Source of the DNA: Mycolicibacterium sp. CR10
GTDB taxonomy: Bacteria > Actinomycetota > Actinomycetes > Mycobacteriales > Mycobacteriaceae
Reading direction: 5' to 3'
Assembly (NCBI RefSeq): GCF_005222675.1
Contig: NZ_STGE01000019.1
Location: 248,001-312,000, forward strand
DNA length: 64,000 nucleotides
The position numbers and the translations under genes are program-made. Positions within the stretch are counted from its first letter, which is position 1, and the number at the start of each line of letters is the position of its first letter. The notes beneath the pieces are model-generated. The model did no database searches and was not told the origin of the DNA. It was given only the letters and a program-made list of their open reading frames with translations. Below are positions 36,271 through 44,985 of this stretch, piece by piece.

Positions 36271-36711
36271 TCATGTTGCGGAGAGCTGCTCTGCGCGGGT
36301 TTTGAGGTTGTCGGCCAGGTAATCCAGCGTGTCACCGATGGCCTTCTTGACCATCGGCTTGGGGATCGGCAGCTTGGTCTCGACGTCGAGGTCGACGGTC
36401 AACAGCGACACCGGACCCATCGCCACCACCGCGAATCTCTGTTCCTGCTTGTCGAAGTGGTCACCCTGCTGCAGCACCGTGAAGATCTGGTTCTCGCCGG
36501 GGTAGTAGACCGCGGAGATGAACGTGCCCGCCTGTCCCTGGACGACCACGTCGAGTCGCAACTGGCTGGGCCGCCCGTCGTCGTAGCGGGCCAGCACCCA
36601 GCAGCCCTTGATCTCTTCGTTCCACTGCGGGTAGCTCTCGAAGTCGGCGACGATCGCCATGATCGAGTCGGCGGGGGCCTCCACTTCGACCGTCTTGCTC
36701 ACCAGCGGCAT
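36271..36711 (-). CDS. SRPBCC family protein (Rv0164/TB18.5-like)
   Basis: A 146-residue START-like protein: SKTVEVEAPADSIMAIVADF, then FESYPQWNEEIKGCWVLARY, beta-strands, and the C-terminal helix (IPKPMVKKAIGDTLDYLADN). The position next to mce1R matches Rv0164 (TB18.5). Probably binds a lipid-like ligand. It converges with mce1R. Confidence 0.87.
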   Translation of the reverse strand: MPLVSKTVEVEAPADSIMAIVADFESYPQWNEEIKGCWVLARYDDGRPSQLRLDVVVQGQAGTFISAVYYPGENQIFTVLQQGDHFDKQEQRFAVVAMGPVSLLTVDLDVETKLPIPKPMVKKAIGDTLDYLADNLKTRAEQLSAT

Positions 36712-36756
36712 GCGCAGAGCATATCGACCACGATCACGACGCCGTGGCGATGCCCG

Positions 36757-38580
36757 TCAGAACCAGCTGTCGCTCATGTCCAGCGTGGTGCGGTCCAGAC
36801 TCTCGAGAAGATCGAGTTGCGAAGCGGTTTTCGGCAATTCGTAGCGGAAGAAGAAGCGGGCGGCCTGACGCTTGCCATCGTAGAAGTCCCCGTCACGCCC
36901 GTGGCAGGCCGCCACCTGCTGCAGCCACATCCACGCCACCACGATGTGCCCGAACGCCTCGAGATACGCGACGCTGTTCGCCAGCGCCGCGTCGATGTCG
37001 CCGGAGGAGAACATCGTCGCGGTCACCGAGACCAGTCGCCGCACCGCCTCGTCCAGGCGGGCTGCGAGTTCTGCGGTGTCACCGCCTGCGGTCTCCGCGG
37101 TACGCACGGTCACCGATACCGCGTCGGCGAATGCCGCCAGGCCCGCGCCGTTGCGTTCAGTGACCTTGCGTCCCAAGAGATCCAGGCTCTGGATACCGTG
37201 CGTGCCTTCGTGGATGGCGTTGAGCCGGTTGTCCCGGTAGTGCTGTTCGACGTCGTACTCCCTGGAGTACCCGTAGCCGCCGAGCACCTGGATGGCCAGG
37301 CTGTTGGCCTCCAGGCACCACTGCGACGGCCAGCTCTTCGCCACCGGGGTCAGCATGCCGAGGAGGAGTTTGACCACGTCGGCCTCTTCGGCAGACTCCG
37401 CGGTGCGTTGCAGGTCAACAAGATTCGCGCAGTACAGCGCCAGCGCCAGCCCGCCCTCGACATAGGACTTCTGCGCCAACAACATTCGCTTGACATCGGC
37501 ATGCTCGATGATCGGTATCTGCGGCGCCGACGGGTCCTTGGCGGTGACGGGCCTGCCCTGCGGCCGGTCCCGCGCGTAGGCCAGCGACTTGAGATAGCCG
37601 GTGTAGCCCAGTGACACCGCGCCCATTCCGACGCCCAGCCGTGCCTCGTTCATCATGTGGAACATGTAGCTGATGCCGCGATGCGCTTCGCCGACGAGAA
37701 AGCCGACCGCACCCGGTTCGCCTCCCGGCCGGTGCACGCCCTCACCGAAGTTCAGCACGGTGTTGGTGATGCCCCGCTGGCCCATCTTGTGATTGAGTCC
37801 CGCCAGCACGATGTCGTTGCGTTCCCCGACCGCTTCTTCGGGACCGTCGGGACCGGGCAGGAACTTCGGCACGATGAACAGCGAGATGCCCTTGGTCCCG
37901 GCAGGCCCGCCGGGGATCTTGGCCAGCACCAGGTTGACGATGTTCTCGGTCATCTCGTGCTCGGCGCCCGAGATCCACATCTTGGACCCGAACAGCCGGT
38001 ACGTGCCGTCGTCGCGGGGCTCGGCGCGGGTGGTGATGTCGGCGAGCGAGGAGCCGGCTTGCGTCTCGGAGAGCGCCATTGTGCCGGAGAAGCGGCCCGC
38101 CAGCATCGGCCGCACGAACGCATCGATCTGCTCGTCGGTGCCGAACTGTGCCAGCAGGTTCGCGTTGGCGATCGTCAGCATCACGTAGCCGGCCGTCGAC
38201 ATGTTGGCCGCCGACAGCCAGCCGAACGCGGCCTGAGCCACGGTCATCGGCAGCTGAGCACCGCCGAGTTCGGCGTCCATCCCCATGCTGAGCAGGTCGG
38301 CCGCCGCGAACGCGTCCAGCGCCTCCTTGACCTCGGGGATGACGGTAACGGTCTGGCCGTCGAACGTCGGCTCGTGGGCGTCGCTCTTCTTGTTGTGCGT
38401 CGCGAAGTAGCGGTTCGCGAGCTGTTCGCAGAGCTCCAGCACGCCGTCGAAGGTCTCACGGGAGTGCTCGGCGAAGCGCGGGCGCTTGGTCAGTTCGTCG
38501 ACCCGCAGCCACTCGTAGAGCAGGAAATCGAGATCCCGGCGGGACAGCAGCGTGGATCTCATCGCCTGCCCCGGATTCAC
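36757..38580 (-). CDS. acyl-CoA dehydrogenase, large FadE5/DmdC-like type
   Basis: A 607-residue acyl-CoA dehydrogenase, longer than the usual 380. MALSETQAGSSLADITTRAE and the FAD-binding KMWISGAEHEMTENIVNLVL are present; the catalytic region is IQVLGGYGYSREYDVEQHYR and then LNAIHEGTHGIQSLDLLGRK, with the Glu of HEG as probable base, followed by the extra C-terminal domain of broad-range FadE5-like enzymes. The GTG at 38580 overlaps the TetR stop as GTGA; an ATG at 38562 is an alternative. It likely acts on long-chain acyl-CoAs and is probably controlled by the preceding TetR gene product. Confidence 0.9.
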   Translation of the reverse strand: MNPGQAMRSTLLSRRDLDFLLYEWLRVDELTKRPRFAEHSRETFDGVLELCEQLANRYFATHNKKSDAHEPTFDGQTVTVIPEVKEALDAFAAADLLSMGMDAELGGAQLPMTVAQAAFGWLSAANMSTAGYVMLTIANANLLAQFGTDEQIDAFVRPMLAGRFSGTMALSETQAGSSLADITTRAEPRDDGTYRLFGSKMWISGAEHEMTENIVNLVLAKIPGGPAGTKGISLFIVPKFLPGPDGPEEAVGERNDIVLAGLNHKMGQRGITNTVLNFGEGVHRPGGEPGAVGFLVGEAHRGISYMFHMMNEARLGVGMGAVSLGYTGYLKSLAYARDRPQGRPVTAKDPSAPQIPIIEHADVKRMLLAQKSYVEGGLALALYCANLVDLQRTAESAEEADVVKLLLGMLTPVAKSWPSQWCLEANSLAIQVLGGYGYSREYDVEQHYRDNRLNAIHEGTHGIQSLDLLGRKVTERNGAGLAAFADAVSVTVRTAETAGGDTAELAARLDEAVRRLVSVTATMFSSGDIDAALANSVAYLEAFGHIVVAWMWLQQVAACHGRDGDFYDGKRQAARFFFRYELPKTASQLDLLESLDRTTLDMSDSWF

Positions 38581-39236
38581 GTCGCGGCTTCTGCTGCCGA
38601 AACGTCGACGCCGAGTGGGGAATCCTCCCGCACCGCCTCATCGCGGATCAGGCCGCGCAGCAGTGCGGTGCTGAACTCGACGGCGATCTCCTGCGCGGTC
38701 CGCCTGCCGTGCGGCCGCAGCCACCGGTAGGAGCCGAGCGTCATGCCGATGTAGCCCAGGGCGAGCACGTGGGAGTCGCAGTCGTAGAACTCGCCGCTGG
38801 CGATGCCCCGGTCGATCACGTCGCGGACGTGCTCGTAGACCTGCGTCTCCTTCTCCCGGATGTAGGCCACCTGCTCCTCGGTGAACCACTCCGTGATGTA
38901 CGGGCCCTCCTGGAAGTACACGGCGGCCCGCTCGATGTTGCTCGCGATGCCCACGAGCAGCCGCCGGGTGAAGTGGTAGATCATCTCCCGCGCCGACGCC
39001 GACGGATCGTCGTGCAGCGCATCGACCGTGAAGTCGGCGGCGCCCTTGTAGATGTCGTAGAGGATCAGCGACTTACTGGCGTAGTAGTGGTAGACGGTCG
39101 CCTTGTTCAGGCCGACCGCGTCGGCGACGTCGTCCATCCGGGTGCCGTGATAGCCGCGCGCGGCGAAGAGCTTGGTGGCGACGGCCAACAACTCCTCGCG
39201 CCGGGACATCCCATTGCTGGTGACGGATTCAGACAT
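38577..39236 (-). CDS. TetR-family transcriptional regulator
   Basis: A 219-residue regulator. HTH: MDDVADAVGLNKATVYHYYASKSLILYDIY (near residues 34-64), with ligand domain after (FTRRLLVGIASNIERAAVYF). ATG 39236 is taken; another ATG at 39209 is possible. It leads the acyl-CoA dehydrogenase gene with a GTGA overlap, so it likely controls it together with itself, probably sensing an acyl-CoA. Confidence 0.88.
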   Translation of the reverse strand: MSESVTSNGMSRREELLAVATKLFAARGYHGTRMDDVADAVGLNKATVYHYYASKSLILYDIYKGAADFTVDALHDDPSASAREMIYHFTRRLLVGIASNIERAAVYFQEGPYITEWFTEEQVAYIREKETQVYEHVRDVIDRGIASGEFYDCDSHVLALGYIGMTLGSYRWLRPHGRRTAQEIAVEFSTALLRGLIRDEAVREDSPLGVDVSAAEAAT

Positions 39237-39285
39237 GGCGACTCACTATAGGCAGGGCCCGGACCGCGCTGATGATCTCGGGGTC

Positions 39286-39306
39286 GACTAACTGGTTGGT
39301 TCAGTC
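39286..39306. promoter_or_regulatory. candidate TetR operator dyad
   Basis: GACTAAC (39286-39292), spacer TGGTTG, then GTTCAGTC (39299-39306): an inverted repeat with one extra base in the right arm. It lies 50 bases upstream of the TetR start, where autoregulatory TetR operators usually are. Confidence 0.4.
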
Positions 39307-39383
39307 TAAGCGGTTGCTCTGTCGTGGCGGGCCGAGCCGGTCTAGACTCCACCCACAGCCGGCATGCAGGCGAGAGGTGGAAC

Positions 39384-39494
39384 GTGGACCCGAATCCGGA
39401 TTACGACGCGAGCGACGAACTGGAGTACGGCATCAACTGGTTCGCCTGGATTCTGCGCGGGGTGTATCCGCCACCCGCCTATCCGCCGGTCTGA
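39384..39494 (+). CDS. 36-residue small protein
   Basis: GTG at 39384 with a purine-rich GAGAGGTGG upstream opens a 36-residue frame ending TGA at 39492-39494. The peptide is acidic at the start (DPNPDYDASDELEYG), then has an aromatic stretch INWFAWILRG and a Pro/Tyr tail (VYPPPAYPPV). The composition is ordered rather than random for high-GC noise. It overlaps the 3' end of the opposite zinc-ribbon gene by 16 bases. No known family; might associate with a membrane or a partner protein. Confidence 0.5.
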   Translation: MDPNPDYDASDELEYGINWFAWILRGVYPPPAYPPV

Positions 39495-39886
39495 TCCACC
39501 GACACATCTTCACCTTTGCGCCCCAGCCACCGTTTGGGCGCATACGTGCGAGTACGTCGCACCATGCCGTCGATCGCGGGGGCGCTGCGCTTTCGCGCGG
39601 CTGACATCATGTCGCGGACTTCGCCCAGCTTGTCGTGGACCTCATGGCGCCAGTCCCGCGGTTCGACCGGTTCGCGATCGGGTGGCCACACGATGGGCGG
39701 CTCGGCGACGACGATCGGCTGCGGCAATGGGGGCAGGCTGTCTTCGCCGTAGCTCTCCCCGCATTTGCGGCAGTGCACCTCGTAGCGCAGCCGGCCGGAT
39801 TCCCGGCCCGGCGCTGTCTCGATGAAGACGTAGTCCGCCACCGACACGCATCGCGGGCACCGTGCGAGTCCGCGTTCCACCACCAT
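39479..39886 (-). CDS. zinc-ribbon-like protein, function unknown
   Basis: A 135-residue protein whose first half has two CxxC knuckles: ARCPRCVSVADY and VHCRKCGESYGED, spaced as in a zinc ribbon. The second half is a Pro-rich linker (PLPQPIVVAEPPIVWPPDRE) and a basic helix ending near KRWLGRKG. ATG 39886 is used; a GTG at 39913 would add nine residues. It may bind nucleic acid or a protein. Not a family I can name. Confidence 0.6.
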   Translation of the reverse strand: MVVERGLARCPRCVSVADYVFIETAPGRESGRLRYEVHCRKCGESYGEDSLPPLPQPIVVAEPPIVWPPDREPVEPRDWRHEVHDKLGEVRDMMSAARKRSAPAIDGMVRRTRTYAPKRWLGRKGEDVSVDQTGG

Positions 39887-39972
39887 GCTCACACTCGATA
39901 TCGTGCGGCCCACAGGGCACGCCGCCTACCTGCAGAGATATCTCGATGCGCGATCGGTGCCGTTTCGAGACT

Positions 39973-40021
39973 CGGCTTGATTCACCGCTACGCGGCTTCG
40001 GCTTGATTCACCGCTACGCGG
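39973..40021. repeat. 26-base-period tandem duplication at the 3' end of the ABC ATPase gene
   Basis: The 23 bases at 39973-39995 recur exactly at 39999-40021, separated by CTT. The second copy contains the stop codon of the ABC ATPase gene (40014-40016). Each copy includes CCGC-TAC-GCGG, a small dyad. Only two units are present, which looks like a slippage duplication rather than an array. Confidence 0.8.
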
Positions 40022-40823
40022 CGGCTGCCTTCACCGCGCGGCCGACTTCGGCCCGCAGCTCGCCGTACTCCGGTGAACGCCGCAGCTCATCGGGATCGAC
40101 CCCGGTGCGGGGCAGATCGACCGGAAGGTCCAGGGCCACCTGCCCCGGGCGCCGCGTCAGCACCACGATCCGCGACCCGAGGAACGCCGCCTCATCGGCG
40201 CTGTGGGTGACGAAGACGGTCGTCCGCCCGGACTCGGCGCTGACCTGACGGACGTCCTCCTGTAACCGCTCACGGGTCAGGGCGTCCAACGCCGCGAACG
40301 GTTCGTCGAGCAGGAACAGCGGCGTCTCCGCGGCGAGCGCGCGGGCGATCGCCACGCGCTGCTGCTGCCCCCCGCTGATCTCCCAGATGCGCCGGTCTGC
40401 GGTACCGGTCAGGCCTACCCGGTCGAGCAGCTGATCCCGGCGTTCGGAGCGCTTGTCCCGCGGCACCCCGGCGTACTTGAGCGCCAGGTCGACATTGCCG
40501 CCGACCGTGCGCCACGGGAACAGCCTGGGCTGCTGAAACACCACGCCCGCGGTGACGCCGGGGGTGGGTGGCGCGCCGGCCACCTGCACCGAACCCCGGC
40601 TCGGCTCTTCGAATCCCGCGAGCAGCCGCAGCAGAGTGCTCTTCCCGCAGCCGGATGCCCCGACGAGCACCAGAAACGATCCGGGCTCGACCGTCAGGTC
40701 GACAGGCCCGAGCGCGGTGACCTCGTCGCGGCCCCTGCCGTAGCTGTGCGACACCGACTCGATTCGGATCGCGCCGCTGTTGTGTTGTGATGCAGGAGCT
40801 TTCACATCACTGGGTGATGACAC
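40014..40823 (-). CDS. ABC transporter ATPase, nitrate/sulfonate/taurine type
   Basis: A 269-residue ATPase of the SsuB/TauB type: Walker A GASGCGKST (near residue 56), Q-loop in VVFQQPRLFPW, signature ISGGQQQRVAIARA, Walker B PLFLLDEPFAALD, and switch His in VFVTHSADEA. GTG 40823 overlaps the substrate-binding protein gene by 17 bases; a GTG at 40805 just after that stop is an alternative. Third gene of the importer operon. Confidence 0.9.
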   Translation of the reverse strand: MSSPSDVKAPASQHNSGAIRIESVSHSYGRGRDEVTALGPVDLTVEPGSFLVLVGASGCGKSTLLRLLAGFEEPSRGSVQVAGAPPTPGVTAGVVFQQPRLFPWRTVGGNVDLALKYAGVPRDKRSERRDQLLDRVGLTGTADRRIWEISGGQQQRVAIARALAAETPLFLLDEPFAALDALTRERLQEDVRQVSAESGRTTVFVTHSADEAAFLGSRIVVLTRRPGQVALDLPVDLPRTGVDPDELRRSPEYGELRAEVGRAVKAAAA

Positions 40824-41835
40824 CGGGAAGTCCCTTGGTGTATATCGCGTCCTGGAACGTCTTCAACGGGGCCGCGGCCGGGATCTGCTTTTGTTCGGCC
40901 AGGAACTGCGAGGCGCTCTCCAGGTTCACCGCGATGTTTCCCGGGCTGGCCTCGGAGCCAAGCCATTCCGCGGATGCCACCTCGCCGGGGGTCAGATACA
41001 CGCCCTGCTCGAGTTGGCCCGCCACGTCCTCGGGCGGCAGCCCGATCTCGGCGCCGATCGCCTTGGCCGCGGCGTCCGGCTCGTCCTTGATCACGGTGAG
41101 GGCGCGGGCTTGCTGCTGCCGCCAGACGTCAACGACTTCGGGGTTGGCCGCGGCGAACTCACTGGACACCACGCCGAGATCGAGGGTGGGCTTACCGTCC
41201 TGGGCGAGCTGGCGGCTGGTGATCAGATCTTTGCCGGAAGCGCGCAACTGGTCCAGCGTCGGCAGCCAGGTGTAAGCGGCATCGATGTCACCGCGCTCCC
41301 ACGCCGCCAGGATCGCCTGCGGCTGCAGGTCGACCAGCTGAACGTCGTTGGTCGACAGGCCATTCTGTGCCAGCGCGGCCAGCAGGCTGTAGTGGGCGGT
41401 CGAGGCGAACGGGGTACCGACCCGCTTGCCCTTCAGGTCCGCAATGGTGTTGATGTTGCTGCCGTTGCGCGCGACCAGCGCCTCGTTGTCTCCGGCGACG
41501 TCCAGCACGAAGGCCACCTGGTAGGGGATGTTCAGCGGCGCCGACAACCCGCGCGCCACCGGGCTGGAACCCAACGCGCCGAAGTCGAGCTCCTTGGCGA
41601 TGAACGCGGTGTTGACGTCCGCGCCCGAATCGAACTTGATCCACTTGATGTTGAACTCGGGCAGCGCCTCTTCGAGCCACGTGTTGTTCTTGACGATCAG
41701 GTCCCCACTCGGAAAGGTCTGGTAGCCAATGCGAATGGTGGGCTTTGTCGAATCCTGCCCAGAATTGTCGACCGAGCAGCCGGCCAGCGCGAGGGTGGCC
41801 GCGGCGAGCGCGACGACAAGAGCCTTCAGTTTCAT
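40807..41835 (-). CDS. ABC transporter substrate-binding lipoprotein, taurine/sulfonate type
   Basis: A 342-residue lipoprotein: signal LVVALAAATLALAGC, lipidated Cys near 20, then the SsuA/TauA-like two-lobe domain with RIGYQTFPSGDLIVKNNTWL, DFGALGSSPVARGLSAPLNI and VGTPFASTAHYSLLAALAQ. The family captures sulfonates, taurine, nitrate or thiamine precursors; the pocket residues do not let me choose. It lies between the permease and ATPase genes, all in one operon. Confidence 0.88.
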   Translation of the reverse strand: MKLKALVVALAAATLALAGCSVDNSGQDSTKPTIRIGYQTFPSGDLIVKNNTWLEEALPEFNIKWIKFDSGADVNTAFIAKELDFGALGSSPVARGLSAPLNIPYQVAFVLDVAGDNEALVARNGSNINTIADLKGKRVGTPFASTAHYSLLAALAQNGLSTNDVQLVDLQPQAILAAWERGDIDAAYTWLPTLDQLRASGKDLITSRQLAQDGKPTLDLGVVSSEFAAANPEVVDVWRQQQARALTVIKDEPDAAAKAIGAEIGLPPEDVAGQLEQGVYLTPGEVASAEWLGSEASPGNIAVNLESASQFLAEQKQIPAAAPLKTFQDAIYTKGLPGVITQ

Positions 41836-41841
41836 ATCTTT

Positions 41842-42708
41842 TCAGACCTTTCCTCTCCAGGGAACGGCGCGACGCTCGATAGCGCGCAGTAGTCCGTCGA
41901 TCACCAGGCCCGAGAACCCGATGGCGAAGATGCCGACGAGCACGACGGGGGTGTTGTTGTAGTTGCTGGCGTCCTTGACCAGCCCGCCGATACCGGGGAT
42001 GCCGTTGAACAGTTCGGCGGCGACCACCGACGAGTACGCCATACCGACCGCCAGCCGGATGCCGGTGAAGGTCTCCGGCAGCGCCGAGGGGATGACGACG
42101 TCGCGGATGACCTGGCGCCGCGATGCCCCGAGAGCCCTTGCCGCTTCCTGTAATCCGACCGGCGCGGCGACCACCGCCGCGGTGGTCGCGACCGCGGCCG
42201 GGGGCAGTGCGGCGAGCGCGAGCAGCGTGATCTTCGGTGCCTCATCGATACCCAGCCAGATGACCAGAAGGAAGAAGTAGGCCAGCGGCGGCAGCGCCCG
42301 CAGGAAGGTCAGCCATGGCTCGAGCACGCTGCGCACCCAGCCGACCGATCCCATCACGAGGCCGAGAAGCACTCCGAGAGCGACGCCGATGACGACGCCG
42401 GCGAGCACCCGCCGCAGCGTCATGTAGAGGTGCTCCCACAGCAGATATCCCGCGTAGCCGCGCACCCCGTCGTGGGTGGTGGAGACGTCGATGAACGCCT
42501 GCCACACGGTCGCCGGGTACGGCACGAAGGTCTGGTTCCAGACACCGCTCGCCGCGGCGAGCTGCCACACGGCGCCGAACACGACGACCGACAGCAGCGG
42601 CAGCGCCGCCCGGGTCAGCCGACCCCGCCACACGTTGGGTGGGGACGGCGCGGCAGCCGATGGCGCACTGGCGGCGTCGGGCGGGGTGATGTCGACGAAC
42701 ACTGACAC
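41842..42708 (-). CDS. ABC transporter permease, SsuC/TauC type
   Basis: A 288-residue permease of the BPD type with about six helices (ALPLLSVVVFGAVWQLAAAS; LTFLRALPPLAYFFLLVIWL). The EAA-like loop is ARALGASRRQVIRDVVIPSA, which contacts the ATPase. It is the first gene of the importer operon; the 159-base upstream region carries a hairpin and no recognised riboswitch. Confidence 0.9.
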   Translation of the reverse strand: MSVFVDITPPDAASAPSAAAPSPPNVWRGRLTRAALPLLSVVVFGAVWQLAAASGVWNQTFVPYPATVWQAFIDVSTTHDGVRGYAGYLLWEHLYMTLRRVLAGVVIGVALGVLLGLVMGSVGWVRSVLEPWLTFLRALPPLAYFFLLVIWLGIDEAPKITLLALAALPPAAVATTAAVVAAPVGLQEAARALGASRRQVIRDVVIPSALPETFTGIRLAVGMAYSSVVAAELFNGIPGIGGLVKDASNYNNTPVVLVGIFAIGFSGLVIDGLLRAIERRAVPWRGKV

Positions 42709-42746
42709 GGGGCGACTTTCTGCGGACTGAGGGCCTGGCGAGGCGA

Positions 42747-42792
42747 CCGACTCTCAGCGACGACGAGTCGGCCTATCTCTTACCGCAAAGAG
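42747..42792. promoter_or_regulatory. leader dyads upstream of the ABC importer operon
   Basis: CCGACTC (42747-42753) and GAGTCGG (42765-42771) form a seven-base stem over an 11-base loop; next to it CTCTT (42777-42781) and AAGAG (42788-42792) form a second. Both fall within the probable 5' leader of the permease gene. They may be operator or attenuator structures. No SAM-box core was found. Confidence 0.4.
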
Positions 42793-42867
42793 GTACCCCG
42801 CCGGAGATGGCGCCGACAACGGTCCGACTCATCGAGAACTTAATGTGCCCGCGGGAGTCGGGTGCGC

Positions 42868-43803
42868 TCAGATCGCGTCGATCACCTTCTGCCGGAATCG
42901 ATCCATGGCCTCGACGGCGTGCGCGACACTGTCGCCGGGTATCGACACATGCACCCAGGTGACACCGGCGCCCGCCAGTTCTTCCAGGCCGGCGAGATAG
43001 GCGTCGGCGTTGAAATCCGCGTCACCGGGACCGCCGACATAGAACGGCGAGAACGCCACGTCGACCGTTGCGGGGTCGCGGCCGGCACCCTCGAGGCGGC
43101 GATGCAGATCATCGATGGCACCGGCCAGGCGCTCGACCGAGTCGATGGACGCGGTTCTGGCCGTCTGGGCCAGGCCTGCAGGTGCGGGGAAGGGACACCA
43201 CCCGTCGCCGTGCGCGACGACCCGTCGCCGCGCCGCCGAGGTGTTGCCGCCGATCCAGATCGGCGGGTACGGCCCACTCACCGGTCGCGGATGTGCGGTG
43301 ATCCCGCGCGCCTCGAAATGCCTGCCCTCGAAGACGAGGTCGTCGGTCGTCCAGATCCCGCGGATCACCTCCAGCGCCTCATCGAACAGCGCCGCGCGCT
43401 CCTCGAAATCGACGCCGAGCGCTGCGAACTCCTTCTTCATGTAGCCGACACCGACGGCCAGCGTGAACCTGCCGTTGGACAGCAGGTCCAGCGTGGCGCC
43501 GGACTTGGCCACCACGAACGGGTTTCGGTACGGAAGGACCACGATGTTGGGAATCATCCGCAGCGTCGTGGTGTGCGCGGCGGCGAAGCTCATCGCCACG
43601 AAGGGATCGAGCGCATCGTGTCCGCCTGCCGCGAGCCAGCGCGCCGACGGCGCCGGATGGTCGGTGAACCCGAACCCGTGAAATCCTGCCTTCTCGGCGG
43701 CTACCGCGAGGCCGATGACACCGGCACCGGACGCGACGTCCGGATTGTAGGGGTGTGTGTGCATCGGATGCGTGACGGCGAATCGCAACTGTTCGAGCCC
43801 CAT
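42868..43803 (-). CDS. LLM-class F420-dependent oxidoreductase
   Basis: A 311-residue luciferase-like TIM barrel: AVAAEKAGFHGFGFTDHPAP, RMIPNIVVLPYRNPFVVAKS, SNGRFTLAVGVGYMKKEFAA and PYPPIWIGGNTSAARRR are typical of actinobacterial F420-dependent members. Such enzymes reduce or oxidise alcohols, ketones and activated alkenes. It is the last gene of the Rieske-led operon, four bases after the SDR gene. F420 rather than FMN use is inferred from the family. Confidence 0.87.
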   Translation of the reverse strand: MGLEQLRFAVTHPMHTHPYNPDVASGAGVIGLAVAAEKAGFHGFGFTDHPAPSARWLAAGGHDALDPFVAMSFAAAHTTTLRMIPNIVVLPYRNPFVVAKSGATLDLLSNGRFTLAVGVGYMKKEFAALGVDFEERAALFDEALEVIRGIWTTDDLVFEGRHFEARGITAHPRPVSGPYPPIWIGGNTSAARRRVVAHGDGWCPFPAPAGLAQTARTASIDSVERLAGAIDDLHRRLEGAGRDPATVDVAFSPFYVGGPGDADFNADAYLAGLEELAGAGVTWVHVSIPGDSVAHAVEAMDRFRQKVIDAI

Positions 43804-43807
43804 CAGG

Positions 43808-44548
43808 TCAACGCTCCTGGGTCTTTCGGGTCATCAGGCGCTGCACCTGCCCGTAGGCGTCGATCGGGCTGTGCAGCGCGAGGCCGCCGTCGGAGAATAC
43901 CGTTTGTCCGGTGACCCAGGACATCTCGAGCACCGCGACAATGGTCTCGGCGACGTCGTCGGCCTCACCGAGGCGCCCCAGCGCGGTGCGTTCGGACAGT
44001 CCGTCGACCCAGCCGGGCAACTGTTCGGGCTTGGCGAGCATCGGGGTGCGTGTGACACCGGGCCCCACCGCGTTGACCCGGATCCGGTGCGTGCCCCATT
44101 CGACCGCGGCGACCCGGACCAACATGTCCAGGCCGGCCTTGGAGACGCAGTAGGCGCCCATGTCGCGGTCGGCCACGGTCCCGCTGATGCTCGAGACCGC
44201 GACGATCGATCCGCCGTTGCCGGCTTCGACCATGGCGCGCGCCACCGCCCGCATGGTCAGCCACGAACCGGTCAGGTTGGTGTCCAGGACCCGCCGCCAC
44301 TCGTCTGGATCCTGCTCGAGCAGTAATCCGGACGCGCCGATGCCGGCGCAGGCAACCAGTCGGGTCGGTGCGCCGTGCGCGGCGACCGTCTGTTCCAGCG
44401 CGGCCGTCACCGAGTCGGGATCGCTGATGTCGCAGGTGAAGTCACCGCCCTTGAGGTCCCACGCCGCAACCTCGTGGCCGGCGTTGCGGAGGCGCTCGAC
44501 GACCGCGCTGCCGATACCGGACCCGCCCCCGGTCACGATGGCACTCAT
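43808..44548 (-). CDS. short-chain dehydrogenase/reductase (SDR)
   Basis: A 246-residue classical SDR: TGGGSGIGSAV cofactor motif at the N-terminus, CAGIG (the NAG equivalent), catalytic Ser in VAVSSISGT and YxxxK in GAYCVSKAGLD. The Asp after the second strand (WDLKGG) favours NAD(H). It probably oxidises an alcohol intermediate of the island's pathway. ATG overlaps the VOC gene stop as... it is read downstream of it with a four-base ATGA overlap. Confidence 0.9.
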   Translation of the reverse strand: MSAIVTGGGSGIGSAVVERLRNAGHEVAAWDLKGGDFTCDISDPDSVTAALEQTVAAHGAPTRLVACAGIGASGLLLEQDPDEWRRVLDTNLTGSWLTMRAVARAMVEAGNGGSIVAVSSISGTVADRDMGAYCVSKAGLDMLVRVAAVEWGTHRIRVNAVGPGVTRTPMLAKPEQLPGWVDGLSERTALGRLGEADDVAETIVAVLEMSWVTGQTVFSDGGLALHSPIDAYGQVQRLMTRKTQER

Positions 44549-44985
44549 GAGGGCGGCCCGATCAGTTCGACCCGCACGTCGTCCGGTGCGGTGATGACCG
44601 CCATCTCGACCGCCTTACCTCCGGGGGCGGGCATCGAGATTCGCCGCACGCCGTCGGTGAAGCCCACATCGGCGAGTCGAGCCAGGGTGGGGTCGACATC
44701 GCGCTGTAGCGAGATCAGGAAAAACCCGTGCGACGGCCCGGGGACAGCGGGCGAAGCCGCACCGGCGCCCTCGAACACCACCAACTCCACGATGCCGGTG
44801 TCCGGTGTGGCGGGGTCGCCGAGAAAGATGGAGCGAAGCACATCGGTCGTCGCATCGAAGAGCGTCGGCCAGTCCCCGGTGAACTCGTAATCGAACAACT
44901 CGCTGAACCCGAGGCCGTCGCGCCAGAACCGCAGGGACTCCTCGACGTCGGCGGTGACGATCGCCGTGTGGTGGACTCCGATCAC
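44545..44985 (-). CDS. VOC-family (glyoxalase/dioxygenase-fold) protein
   Basis: A 146-residue VOC protein with two beta-alpha-beta-beta-beta units: IGVHHTAIVTADVEESLRFW with RDGLGFSELFDYEF, and FFLISLQRDVDPTLARLADV, ending VRVELIGPPS. The His of HHT and late Glu residues are the usual metal ligands. It is similar in layout to the second VOC gene at 54491-54946. GTGA overlap with the monooxygenase stop. It may be an isomerase, epimerase or binding protein. Confidence 0.85.
   Translation of the reverse strand: MIGVHHTAIVTADVEESLRFWRDGLGFSELFDYEFTGDWPTLFDATTDVLRSIFLGDPATPDTGIVELVVFEGAGAASPAVPGPSHGFFLISLQRDVDPTLARLADVGFTDGVRRISMPAPGGKAVEMAVITAPDDVRVELIGPPS

Noticed and set aside
39364..39825. 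153-codon plus-strand frame overlapping the 36-residue gene
   Set aside because: Arg/Thr/Pro-rich reading of a different frame; the shorter GTG frame has a better site and composition.
42709..42867. SAM or other sulfur riboswitch ahead of the sulfonate-type importer
   Set aside because: No conserved riboswitch core was found; only simple hairpins are visible.
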